A DNA stretch of 64,000 bases from Undibacterium piscinae (GTDB taxonomy: Bacteria > Pseudomonadota > Gammaproteobacteria > Burkholderiales > Burkholderiaceae_D), in NCBI GenBank assembly GCA_003970805.2, contig CP051152.1, positions 62,001 through 126,000 of the forward strand. The letters are read 5' to 3'. The notes beneath the pieces were generated by a model. That model saw only the letters and a program-made list of their open reading frames with translations. It was not told the origin of the DNA and did no database searches. Below are positions 1 to 9,526 of the stretch, piece after piece (the first letter of the stretch is position 1; the number at the start of each line of letters is the position of its first letter). A program made the translations under genes and the position numbers.

Positions 1-110
1 CAAGCAGGCGCACCTACCATGCCGGTACCGACAGTCTCATCGCCTTTTTCGAAAGCGCCGACGTTACGTGGATTCTCGTAGTGATCCAATACTTTTTCTG
101 AATATGCCAT
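1..110 (-). CDS. iscU: Fe-S cluster scaffold IscU (5' part only)
   Basis: The reverse strand from the ATG at 110 reads MAYSEKVLDHYENPRNVGAF and continues to GTGMVGAPAC at the window edge. This is the N-terminus of IscU, the scaffold on which IscS-derived sulfur and iron are built into 2Fe-2S clusters. The last visible Cys (GAPAC) is the first of the three conserved cluster ligands. It lies 45 bp downstream of iscS on the same strand, the usual iscRSU order. The rest is outside the window. Confidence 0.95.
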   Translation of the reverse strand, partial: MAYSEKVLDHYENPRNVGAFEKGDETVGTGMVGAPA

Positions 111-155
111 TTTGATGCCTCTAATAAGTTGTGATCAGTAGTGTGTGCGCAAAAA

Positions 156-1409
156 TTAGTGCGCAGCCCATTGGATAGACGCAATATCTATCCCGTCTTT
201 AAACATGTCCCATAGCGGTGACAGTTCACGCAGTTTCGCCACTTTGGTTTTCAGCAGGTTGATCGTGAAATCGATATCCTCTTCTGTCGTGAAGCGCCCG
301 ATGGTGAAGCGTATCGAACTGTGCGCCAGTTCGTCGCTGCGACCCAGTGCGCGCAATACATAAGACGGCTCAAGGCTGGCGGAAGTGCAGGCCGAACCGG
401 AAGAAACCGCGATGTCCTTAATTGCCATGATCAGCGATTCGCCTTCCACATAATTGAAACTGACGTTCAGGTTATGCGGTACGCGGTGTTCCATGTCACC
501 GTTGACATAGGTCTCTTCGATTTCTTGCAAGCCCTTGGCGAGGCGGTCGCGCATAGTTCTGATGTGCGCCAGTTCGCTTTCCATTTCTTCCTTGGCGATG
601 CGGAAGGCTTCGCCCATGCCAGCGATCTGATGCGGAGGCAATGTGCCGGAACGCAAGCCGCGTTCATGACCGCCGCCATGCATTTGTGCCTCGATACGCA
701 CGCGTGGCTTGCGGCGTATGTACAGCGCGCCTATGCCTTTTGGTCCATACGATTTGTGGGCAGAGAAAGAGACCAGATCCACTTTCGTATTTTCCAGGTC
801 GATCACGACTTTGCCGGTTGCCTGGGCAGCGTCGGAATGGAAAACGATACCTTTTTCGCGGCACAGTTCACCGATTTCGGCGATAGGCTGAATCACGCCG
901 ATCTCATTATTCACCCACATGACCGATACCAGTATCGTGTCAGGGCGGATTGCCTCTTTCAGTTGCTCTATGGTGATCAAGCCGTTATCTTGCGGTTGCA
1001 GGTAAGTCGCCTCAAAACCCTGGCGCTCCAGTTCACGTACCGTATCGAGAACAGCTTTATGTTCAGTCTTGACGGTGATGATGTGCTTACCCTTGCCTTT
1101 GTAAAACTGCGCAGCGCCTTTTAACGCGAGGTTATTGCTTTCGGTCGCGCCGGAAGTCCAGATGATTTCGCGCGGATCGGCATTGACTAGCGCAGCCACC
1201 TGACCGCGCGCTTCTTCTACCGCAGCTTCCGCATCCCAGCCGTACATGTGGCTGCGTGAGGCCGGATTGCCAAACTGTGCGCGCAGGAAAGGAATCATTT
1301 TATCGGCCACGCGCGGGTCAACCGGCGTCGTCGCCGAATAGTCCATGTAAATAGGAAAGTGCGGTGACTTCAGTGTATCGAGCAGACTTTTTTCCAAAGG
1401 GGCATTCAT
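156..1409 (-). CDS. iscS: Cysteine desulfurase IscS
   Basis: PLP-dependent enzyme (417 aa) that removes sulfur from cysteine for Fe-S cluster and thiolated tRNA synthesis. Visible: start of the aminotransferase-V fold ([15 protein letters not shown]), the PLP-lysine segment [12 protein letters not shown], and the mobile Cys loop [25 protein letters not shown] with the catalytic Cys. The length is close to E. coli IscS (404 aa). The frame is open upstream, but the start at 1409 is chosen because GGAGTC precedes it and family members begin just before the [10 protein letters not shown] box. It lies between iscR and iscU, so it is likely part of an IscR-controlled operon. Confidence 0.96.
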   Translation of the reverse strand: MNAPLEKSLLDTLKSPHFPIYMDYSATTPVDPRVADKMIPFLRAQFGNPASRSHMYGWDAEAAVEEARGQVAALVNADPREIIWTSGATESNNLALKGAAQFYKGKGKHIITVKTEHKAVLDTVRELERQGFEATYLQPQDNGLITIEQLKEAIRPDTILVSVMWVNNEIGVIQPIAEIGELCREKGIVFHSDAAQATGKVVIDLENTKVDLVSFSAHKSYGPKGIGALYIRRKPRVRIEAQMHGGGHERGLRSGTLPPHQIAGMGEAFRIAKEEMESELAHIRTMRDRLAKGLQEIEETYVNGDMEHRVPHNLNVSFNYVEGESLIMAIKDIAVSSGSACTSASLEPSYVLRALGRSDELAHSSIRFTIGRFTTEEDIDFTINLLKTKVAKLRELSPLWDMFKDGIDIASIQWAAH

Positions 1410-1425
1410 TAAAGACTCCAAATTA

Positions 1426-1908
1426 TCAAGAAGCGGTGTGGCCAACATGCACAGGGCGCATGACAACGACGTTTTTATCCGAGTTTTTTTGTTTTTGCTG
1501 ATTAACCAGATCCTGCAGGGAAACTGAATCGAGATAATCAACCATTTTTGCGTTTAGTGTAGACCACAGGTCATGTGTCATGCAGTGGATGCCATTGTCA
1601 TGATCGCTGCCGTGACAATTGCCCTTGCTGCCGCACTGTGTGGCATCAAGCGGTTCATCGACGGCAATGATGATATCGGCTACCGTCACGTTTTGCGCCT
1701 TGCGGGCTAGGTTGTAGCCGCCACCCGGGCCGCGCACTGATTCGACAATCTCATGACGGCGCAGTTTTCCGAACAGCTGTTCTAAATAGGAAAGGGAAAT
1801 GTCCTGGCGCTGGCTGATGCCGGCCAAAGTCACAGGTCCCTTATCCTGGCGCAAAGCCAGGTCTATCATTGCCGTTACAGCAAAACGGCCTTTGGTTGTC
1901 AGGCGCAT
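1426..1908 (-). CDS. iscR: Rrf2-family Fe-S regulator IscR
   Basis: 160-aa transcription factor that senses Fe-S status and represses the isc operon when loaded with a 2Fe-2S cluster. The N-terminal winged helix is clear ([19 protein letters not shown], then [12 protein letters not shown] and [12 protein letters not shown]). The cluster ligands appear as Cys92, Cys98, Cys109 and His112. The last Cys and His are about five residues further on than in E. coli (C92/C98/C104/H107), so the ligand loop has a small insertion. It is the first gene of iscR-iscS-iscU, 16 bp before iscS. A palindromic site upstream (1966-1989) fits autoregulation. Confidence 0.95.
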   Translation of the reverse strand: MRLTTKGRFAVTAMIDLALRQDKGPVTLAGISQRQDISLSYLEQLFGKLRRHEIVESVRGPGGGYNLARKAQNVTVADIIIAVDEPLDATQCGSKGNCHGSDHDNGIHCMTHDLWSTLNAKMVDYLDSVSLQDLVNQQKQKNSDKNVVVMRPVHVGHTAS

Positions 1909-1965
1909 GAGTTTAGTACTCCTACAGTTAAATCCGGATGCAACGGGAAGCTAATTAAGACTTTA

Positions 1966-1989
1966 ATCCCGAGCTATTTACTCAAGTAT
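1966..1989 (-). promoter_or_regulatory. Probable IscR operator upstream of iscR
   Basis: On the iscR strand the sequence is ATACTTGAGT-AAAT-AGCTCGGGAT, an imperfect palindrome with half-sites ATACTTGAGT and ATCCCGAGCT. This resembles the type 1 IscR box (ATASYYGACT...). A second, overlapping inverted repeat (ACTCAAG, 9 bp, CTTGAGT) covers 1980-2002. It sits about 60-95 bp upstream of the iscR start, where a promoter would lie. The match to IscR sites was judged by eye. Confidence 0.55.
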
Positions 1990-2116
1990 AGCAAACTTGA
2001 GTAATCTTGTCAGGAACAGGGGGATTTACGGATTCTGAGTGAGGGGGGAGGGGCGTATTGCTGCGTATTCCGGGCTGTTATTGCCTATCGCAACCTATTG
2101 CTGCCTGTTTGGCTGG

Positions 2117-2464
2117 CTACTTTTGGTGCGATTGTATTTCCGGGGCGTATTTTACCTGAGCTGGCGCCTTTATTGTCGCTTCTGAGTGCAAATGCGCTTT
2201 GCGCTCACGGGTATGCGCCCACCAGGGGAGTGCCGGTCCGCCTTCCATGTATCTCACAGCGGCAATAAATACGTCATATACGCAGGGATCATGGCGCTGG
2301 CCGGAGATTTTGCATAAATCTTCATACATGCGGTAGGGGTCTTGCCCTATCAGTTGGCTAGGATGCTCGATTCCTATCAGATGCAGGTCTGCCGCAGCGG
2401 CTTTGCCGATGTTGGGCAATTGCTGTAGTCGTGTTATCTGGCAGCGCGGAAGTTCGGGTTTCAT
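2117..2464 (-). CDS. Helix-hairpin-helix protein, Cdd1/'pathogenicity locus' family
   Basis: 115-aa small protein. It has an HhH-like N-terminal region (LQQLPNIGKAAAADLHLIGI) followed by the family pattern DPYRMYEDLC...DPCVYDVFIAAVRYMEG and a WWAHTRERK ending. This matches the Cdd1 family ('pathogenicity locus', also called mitomycin resistance protein McrB-like), a nucleic-acid-binding fold whose cellular role is not established. The last 25 or so residues are not conserved-looking. It is a single gene between iscR and serS on the opposite strand from serS. Confidence 0.75.
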   Translation of the reverse strand: MKPELPRCQITRLQQLPNIGKAAAADLHLIGIEHPSQLIGQDPYRMYEDLCKISGQRHDPCVYDVFIAAVRYMEGGPALPWWAHTRERKAHLHSEATIKAPAQVKYAPEIQSHQK

Positions 2465-2619
2465 TTCAAGTCAGGTGGCGGGGATGGTGTGGGAATGTGC
2501 TTGCTGATGATACCTAAATAATCACGCTCAGGCTGATATCGCCTCAAAATTGGCGGATTTTATAGGGAAAATTCGCCGCACTTGCTACAATAGCCGATTC
2601 ACTTACACTAATAATTTAG

Positions 2620-3930
<1,311 letters not shown>

Positions 3931-3955
3931 GCATACTTCAGTTGAAATAAAAAAG

Positions 3956-3988
3956 AACCGGCAAATTTTGAATTGCCGGTTTTTTTTT
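3956..3988 (+). terminator. Rho-independent terminator of serS
   Basis: AACCGGCAA and TTGCCGGTT form a 9-bp stem around an 8-nt loop, followed directly by a run of T. It starts 25 bp after the serS stop. The preceding A-run could let it act for the minus strand too. Confidence 0.9.
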
Positions 3989-4065
3989 CGTTCAGAGGAT
4001 GAAGCTACTCCTGTCAGATGGTGGTGCCAAATTCGGCGTCGCTGCGGCGATCAATGAACAGGCTG

Positions 4066-5878
4066 TTACCATGAATTTTTTTCGCCTGTTTTTTTTGCGT
4101 CCGAGGCGGCAATCGAAATTTGATGGTGGGAATAGTATTGCTGGGGACGCGATTTGACGACGCCTAGCGACAGGCTGACCAGGGGGTGAAACACTTTTTT
4201 CCCTTGCCGGTCTTCACTGAGATAGCCACCATGCTCCTTATCTTCATTGCTGTAAAAATCTTGTATTGCGACTGAAAAGCTATGCAGAATATCCTGGCAG
4301 CGCGTCTCCCAATCCTTGCTCTTGAATAAAATAATAAAATCATCGCCGCCTATATGGCCGATAAAATCCTGTTGCGGGTCACAATGCCTGATCAGCGTTT
4401 CGCCGGTCATTTGTATGATGTCGTCACCGCGCCGGTAGCCATACATGTCATTAAATGGCTTGAAGTGATCGAGGTCGCAATAGCAGGCGATAAATGAGGT
4501 GTGCTTTTGCAGTAGCTCGTCGATATGCTCATTGATCGGGACATTGCCCGGCAATTGTGTCAGCGGGTTGGCGTAGCGCGCGGCGTTGATCTGCATTTGG
4601 GTTATTTCCCGCATCAGATCCGGTCCGCTGCCGAGCCCCAGATATTTTCCCTGGTCGGTGATGATAATGCCGTTGATTAACTGATCCGGATTGGCCTTGA
4701 CGATGACGTGACTGACGTCCTGCATGCTGGTATTTTTATCGACGATAATCGGTGATGCATCCATGAAAACCGTGCAGGCTTTTTTGCCATATAGCTCGCG
4801 TTGAAATGGGCGCGAAAAGCAATCTATCATGTGATAGCGGTTGATTAGCCCAACCGGAATACCATCATCGACGACAGGAATGATCTGCAGTTTTGGATCG
4901 CGCAAAAATAGGTCGTCAACTTCGTTGTTGAGCATCGTTGATTTGATAGTGACCGGGCTTTTGAGTATTTTTTCGACGGTAGATTCGTGTTCGAACCGGG
5001 CGCTTTGGCGGCGGTAGATATTTGCCTGTTGGCCCGCCAGAATTTTTGCCACGTTGGCCGAAATTGCCTTATCCGGATTGGTGTGCGGCCTGGCGATATG
5101 GTAGCCCTGGCCGCAACTGACGCCCAGATCCCGGATCGCGATCAATTCTGACTGTGTTTCTATTCCTTCTGCCACCACTCGCGTTCCGCATTGTTCTGCA
5201 ATGCTTTGTATCGACCGGACAAACTGCATTTTTCACCGGATCGATATCTATGCCTTGAATGAAGTGCATGTCTATCTTCACATATTCCGGCTTAAGCTCA
5301 GACCAGAGTCGCAGGCTGGAAAAGCCTTCACCCAGATCATCAATCGCGATCTCAAATCCCATGTTTCGGTAGTGCAGGACAGCTTCCCTTAGTAAACTGT
5401 AATCATGAGTAGGCTGGTATTCGGTCAGTTCTATGATGACGCGTTCCGGATTGATTCCTAGCTCATGAATGTAATCAAGGGTTTCTCCATGTTTGGCATC
5501 GCGTTGCAACAGGCATTCCGGGCTCACGTTGAGAAACAGTTTGCCGGGTAAATTCAGCGCCGCAAATTGCTCTAGCACGATGCGACGGCACAGATGCTCG
5601 ACGGTCACGGTCAGATTATGTTCGGCGGCGGCATTGAATAAGTTCAGTGGTGAGTGCAGGCTGCTATCGGATGGTCCGCGGATTAGCCCTTCATAACCAA
5701 GAATGTCACCACTGTGCATTTGTATGATGGGTTGAAAGCGCGCGCTTAAGGATTGATGGCGGATAATCTGATGAAGCTGTGCGAGCACGCCAGCGCTTTT
5801 TTTCTGTTTGATATGCTCGACAGATAAGGAATCTGAAACTGCTTCGTAAAAAGCATACTCAAGGTTGTCGTCATTCAT
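4066..5878 (-). pseudogene. EAL-CBS-GGDEF cyclic-di-GMP protein, frame broken in the EAL domain
   Basis: Two overlapping frames make one protein of about 600 aa. The first (from the ATG at 5878, MNDDNLEYAFYEAV) carries an EAL phosphodiesterase domain (GYEGLIRGP, LFLNVSPECL, AIDDLGEGFSSL, EYVKIDMHFI). The frame breaks at 5229-5233, an A5 run on the coding strand. With one A fewer, DPVK continues as MQFVRSIQSIAEQCG and GTRVVAEGIET, the normal end of an EAL domain. Then come a CBS-like pair and a GGDEF domain with HIGGDDFIIL, an allowed GGD(D/E)F variant. Without the break it could be a bifunctional cyclase/phosphodiesterase. The start is uncertain; ATGs at 5890 and further upstream are possible. 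Confidence 0.85.
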
Positions 5879-6336
5879 TGCGCAGTCCATTGAAGGTGCC
5901 TTGTTGATGTTGAGGTAAGTCGAGTCCCCATCTATGACGTATCGCCGCATTTTCCCGAAGCGTATAGATGTGGATTTGGTATAAATATTTATCAATGGTA
6001 ATGACGATTTATGACGGCAGCATGTCCGCATACGCTTGCCGGTAAGGCGATTGAGAAGCCTGGATAAACTGATGAAAAAAATCCTGCAATGAAAGGAAAA
6101 ATTCTTGCTATAATTGCGGGCTTGGTGAAAGTGCTCCGGTTCTTGGAGTCGCAGTAACGCGCAGGAAAGCGGCGGATTCGCATTAGACTCGAAGAGCATG
6201 CAATCAGCAGATAAGATTTTGGACTCTTGATGTAACAAGTATTCAAAAAAAATACGCGTTAAAAGCCAGTAAAGATTTATAAGGAAGTTTCAGTGTCGAC
6301 CTACTGAAATTTTTGTTTCATAAAAAGTTAACACCT

Positions 6337-6426
6337 GGAGAGGTGGCAGAGTGGTCGAATGTACCTGACTCGAAATCAGGCGTCCGTGCGAACGGACCGA
6401 GGGTTCGAATCCCTCTCTCTCCTCCA
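6337..6426 (+). tRNA. tRNA-Ser (anticodon CGA), integration site of the island
   Basis: Cloverleaf: acceptor GGAGAGG/TCTCTCC (position 7-66 is G.U), anticodon stem-loop CCTGACTCGAAATCAGG giving CGA (reads UCG), a long class II variable arm GTCCG/CGGAC, and T-arm GAGGG-TTCGAAT-CCCTC. The 3' end is TCCA, so the discriminator appears to be U rather than the G usual for tRNA-Ser. An integrase remnant starts within these last bases, so the 3' end may come from the mobile element. Confidence 0.93.
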
Positions 6427-6732
6427 TCAATACCTATGACCTGGCTCTAAACCGCATGGGTTACGAAGGCAAGATGAACGCACGGGTTCCGAGCCTTAGC
6501 CATGACGACACTCAAAGAAAAACTAGGCTACCGGCACGAGACCGTGGACAGGCAACTTGCCCACGCCCAAAAAGATAAGATCGCCAGCGCCTACGACCGC
6601 GCCCAGTTTATCGACGAACGTAAAAAGATGATGCAGCATTGGGCAGACTACCTCGATGGAATAAAGGCTGGCGGCAAGTCATACAAGGAGGCTTTAAGTG
6701 CCAAAGAACGCACAGCAAAAGCCGCCAGCTAG
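6427..6732 (+). pseudogene. int: Remnant of a P4-type tyrosine integrase (C-terminal part)
   Basis: Reading from just after the tRNA: NTYDLALNRMGYEGKM, then a frame shift near 6476-6483, then HGFRALAMTTL, KLGYRHETVDRQLAHAQKDK and ASAYDRAQFIDERKKMM. These match the C-terminal catalytic third of P4-family site-specific recombinases: the HxxR box (HGFR), the LAH box and the tyrosine (ASAY). About 300 N-terminal residues, including the first catalytic Arg, are missing. The piece abuts tRNA-Ser, the usual integrase position in such islands, but it cannot encode an active enzyme. The element is therefore probably no longer mobile on its own. Confidence 0.85.
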
Positions 6733-6742
6733 CGGCTTTTTT
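6717..6742 (+). terminator. Terminator after the integrase remnant
   Basis: AAAAGCCGC-CAGCTA-GCGGCTTTT stem-loop running into T residues. It overlaps the end of the remnant frame and would end tRNA-Ser/integrase read-through. Confidence 0.75.
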
Positions 6743-6839
6743 GACGTTGCTAGGTTAGAAAAAACTTAGAAATCGAAAAATGCAGGTGTTTGTTACATGA
6801 GAAAGAGCATAGAAAGTTAGGCTGGCTCTAGTTCTTGCT

Positions 6840-6890
6840 GTAACACTTTATATATAAACTAGTGTTACATAGGTGTTACGTTAGTGTTAC
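6840..6890 (+). repeat. Iteron cluster with AT-rich stretch (candidate satellite replication origin)
   Basis: GTGTTAC occurs at 6862, 6873 and 6884, exactly 11 bp apart, with an inverted copy GTAACAC at 6840. An AT-rich TTATATATAAA stretch lies between the inverted and direct copies. The same heptamer recurs at 19359-19469, on the far side of the primase-helicase. Phage P4 replication uses iterons at ori and at a distant crr bound by its alpha primase-helicase; this layout is analogous. Function is inferred. Apart from this, 6743-7251 is AT-rich with no convincing gene. Confidence 0.6.
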
Positions 6891-7251
6891 TGACTAACGG
6901 GTTCTTGTCTATTCGGACAGTTTTTCGCTTGGATTAGTTACTGGCACTTGTAAAAACTAAATTTTCTGGCGCAGACCCTTCGGCGGATTACCCCAATATA
7001 AATTACTCGTATCCAGCTAGTCATTTAAGTGGTCGGTTGATGCGAAGTTGCATGGTTATAATAAATTCGAAATTTGTTAATTTAGTTGATACAACGAAAA
7101 TAAAATGTAATGTCATGCTTTTGTACTAATTAATTTTAATGTTCATTAGTGAAAGCAAAAGCACAGGGTTTTGATTGTTTTCTTTCAAAATATTATGAAA
7201 AACGAGTCCGATTAGCCGAGATGGTGACGGACACATCTAACTTTAACCCTA

Positions 7252-7980
7252 ATGGAAAAACTCGATAAGCCTCAAACGAAAGATTACGACCCTCTGGTAA
7301 TGTGGGCTTGTGATCTTGAAGAGATTTTCTCCGTGCTAAATAATTGTACAAAAATAGAATTTGTTGCGGATCATGTGAAATTCGAATCTGTAGAGGAGTT
7401 CGTTAAGGCAAGTAAGGGCCGCAATCCAAAGGTAGTAAAGATAAAAACAAGCGAGCCCTATCTGACAATCGACCTATACCATCGTTGGGCTCAACTATAT
7501 GTTTCATCAAGTGAGTTGTTAGCATCCGGTTTGTTCCACAAGATTGATTCCATTTTGAGTCGCTGCGAGAGAAAACCTAAATTTTTCTATCGATATGGCT
7601 GGGTATTCGGTTGCTCTTTGATTCTTCCGAATATTTTCTACTTGTCACAACTGAAATCATATCGCTACCTTTCTTACTGGAGTGGGAGCCTAATAATTTT
7701 ATGGCTTTCGTACGTTGCATTCATTCAGCTTTGGCGTTTTTCAGTAATTCACCCAATGTATAGAGAAGCGAGACTTAATTTTTTTCGCAGAAACAAGGAT
7801 TCTTTAGTCATTGCACTTATTTCTGCAATGGTTGGCGCCGTCGGAGGCGTTGGTGCAACAAAGATAGCTGACCGAGTTTGGCCTAGCACGAGCACGAGCA
7901 CGAGCACGAGCACTAGTCCTGCTGCTGAGATGGGAGCTCCGCGAACAACAACGTCGCCTTCTCCGCGCCTCTCACCATAA
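7252..7980 (+). CDS. Unknown membrane protein with Ser-Thr repeat, first gene of a cargo operon
   Basis: 242 aa, family not recognised. The N-terminal ~115 residues are soluble and charged. Two hydrophobic segments follow (around SLILPNIFYLS and SGSLIILWLSYVAFI), then a glycine-rich third segment (ISAMVGAVGGVGA) and a tail with STSTSTSTSTS. The repeat is an in-frame AGCACG hexamer array at about 7885-7915, so copy-number change would not break the frame. The gene is AT-rich relative to the core genes, which suggests transfer. The next gene starts 5 bp after its stop, so the three genes 7252-9343 look like one operon. Its position between integrase and alpA is a known cargo site in P4-like satellites. 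Confidence 0.7.
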   Translation: MEKLDKPQTKDYDPLVMWACDLEEIFSVLNNCTKIEFVADHVKFESVEEFVKASKGRNPKVVKIKTSEPYLTIDLYHRWAQLYVSSSELLASGLFHKIDSILSRCERKPKFFYRYGWVFGCSLILPNIFYLSQLKSYRYLSYWSGSLIILWLSYVAFIQLWRFSVIHPMYREARLNFFRRNKDSLVIALISAMVGAVGGVGATKIADRVWPSTSTSTSTSTSPAAEMGAPRTTTSPSPRLSP

Positions 7981-7985
7981 ATATT

Positions 7986-8636
7986 ATGGTGCTTCAACGC
8001 GAAAAACTTGAGCAGCCTCATACGCTTGACGAGATGCGAAACTTGCTCGACAGATTCTCTGCTGACCACATAGCTTTTCCAGACCAACTCGTGCATCTCC
8101 GTCGCGGAGTGTTCAAGGACATCATTGAGGAGTACGCGCCGCTGTATAGCCTAGCGAACAATCTGGAAGGTTTTATGTGGGCTAGATTGACTAAAGAATC
8201 CTTTCCTGGACCGGACGCAATCATTCAACTGAACGATCAAAGTCAAATTGCCATCCAAATTACCACTGCCGGTGAAACCCAGAAGACAGCACTTCAGCGA
8301 GAGGTTCTCAGCCGAGGCGAGTCTATTTTCCGAAATCAAGATGCCCTCAGAATCCTTCCTTCAAAGAAAATCTTAATGAGTGGCAGAGCTTTGACTACAA
8401 AGAAGGCGAACACGGAAGAAATGATAGAGGAGGTTAAGACTGCAATTAAAAGAAAAATCTCGGCTTACCGCAATGGAACTCAATGTCTCCTCATCCTTAT
8501 TTGTCAGCAATCAATAACAATGGAATTTGACTGGAAATCTCAGCTTAGAGCTGCGCTCTTAAATATAACTTTCGCTCCATATTTAGAGGTGTACGTTACG
8601 AACACTGACACTTGTACTCGGTGCGCAGGTGTGTAA
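7986..8636 (+). CDS. Unknown protein with possible nuclease-like core, second gene of the cargo operon
   Basis: 216 aa, family not recognised. A central GPDAIIQLNDQSQIAIQIT segment has the strand-turn-strand shape and the PD of PD-(D/E)xK nucleases. The expected (D/E)xK is replaced by QIT, so it may be inactive or a chance likeness. The C-terminus contains TDTCTRC. It lies 5 bp after the membrane-protein gene, and its TAA stop overlaps the next start (TAATG), implying translational coupling. A defence or toxin role would fit the location but is not shown by the sequence. Confidence 0.65.
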   Translation: MVLQREKLEQPHTLDEMRNLLDRFSADHIAFPDQLVHLRRGVFKDIIEEYAPLYSLANNLEGFMWARLTKESFPGPDAIIQLNDQSQIAIQITTAGETQKTALQREVLSRGESIFRNQDALRILPSKKILMSGRALTTKKANTEEMIEEVKTAIKRKISAYRNGTQCLLILICQQSITMEFDWKSQLRAALLNITFAPYLEVYVTNTDTCTRCAGV

Positions 8637-9343
8637 TGCAGCGTAACTCAGCGGAGACAGCCCGCAGACACGAAGCAAAAATTGACTATGGCAGCCCAAT
8701 TTTAAAAAATTTTCCTAAGTTCACGGCGGTGCTTCGTGAGCGTGATTTAGATATAAATAGAACATTGGCTGCCGATTTAATGAAATATGACTCCGAAGCT
8801 TCTGTGGTAACTCGTTTGAATAGAATCGTTCGTCATGCAAAGGAGCGTTTACCGATAGATAACGGTGACCGTAAAACAAACAAACCCAGAGTTTTAAACA
8901 AGATCGAAGAACTAAACGCTAAGTTGATCGAGTGCAAACAATTAATGGAATATCTATCGCATGATGATTTGCCGACAGGTGGCGAGTTATCTAAGGCATT
9001 TGAATTAGAATTTCGTGTGGTTGTGCCCGACGTTGGTCTAAACAGTTTTGGTTTTGACGCCGCATACGAGCACCTCTGTGGCCTCGTTCGCGGTGTGCAA
9101 AATGCGCAAGAGCACATCAAAACTAACCTTCCTTTTGCATGGGAAAAAACCGCTTTGTCTGGTACCGCGTTGGAGGTTTGCACGCTACTGCTCCAGTTCG
9201 ATCAAAAACCGACCGCATACCTGCAAGGTTTGGCCGTAGGCTTACTTGGCGCATGCTATGAAGCTGCCGGTGGTGCCTTAAGTGCTGCCACCTATAAAAA
9301 TGCGATTCAAGAAGCCTTAACACAGTTAAAAACAAAAAAATAA
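8636..9343 (+). CDS. Unknown mostly helical protein, third gene of the cargo operon
   Basis: 235 aa from the ATG at 8636, which overlaps the previous stop. Family not recognised. The first half is charged and helical (RLNRIVRHAKERL, KIEELNAKLIECKQLMEYL). The second half is less charged, with AYEHLCGLVRGVQNAQEHI and a small-residue-rich helix GLAVGLLGACYEAAGGA. The ending resembles the helical tails seen in some abortive-infection proteins, but not closely enough to name. Coupled translation with the two upstream genes suggests all three act together. Confidence 0.65.
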   Translation: MQRNSAETARRHEAKIDYGSPILKNFPKFTAVLRERDLDINRTLAADLMKYDSEASVVTRLNRIVRHAKERLPIDNGDRKTNKPRVLNKIEELNAKLIECKQLMEYLSHDDLPTGGELSKAFELEFRVVVPDVGLNSFGFDAAYEHLCGLVRGVQNAQEHIKTNLPFAWEKTALSGTALEVCTLLLQFDQKPTAYLQGLAVGLLGACYEAAGGALSAATYKNAIQEALTQLKTKK

Positions 9344-9468
9344 GCTATTTTGTTTTATTCAAAATAGGTAAGCATTTTGGCTTATCTTTAAATCGCTAAA
9401 ATTCCCATAATTCCACCTGTTCCCGCCCAATACCGGACGGCACTCTTCTCAACCTAACAGGTGCGAAT

Positions 9469-9482
9469 ATGACGAATCAAAA
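9469..9482 (+). pseudogene. alpA: Detached first codons of alpA, left of the IS66 element
   Basis: ATGACGAATCAAAA (MTNQ...) after an AGGTG ribosome-binding site. The eight bases AATCAAAA at 9475-9482 are repeated at 11970-11977 as the target duplication of the IS element. Joining across the insertion restores MTNQKTSPARLLRLPSV, an AlpA-type start. Confidence 0.8.
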
Positions 9483-9526
9483 GTAAGCGTCCAACAGATC
9501 CGTCTAGCATTTATTCCTAAAGCGCA

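Noticed and set aside
321..1124. Long plus-strand frame opposite iscS
   Set aside because: It is the antisense of a strongly conserved gene, with no family likeness or ribosome-binding site.
7885..7915. AGCACG hexamer array as a CRISPR or phase-variable switch
   Set aside because: It is too short for a CRISPR array and copy change would stay in frame (Ser-Thr), so only tail length would vary. No CRISPR array was seen in the window.
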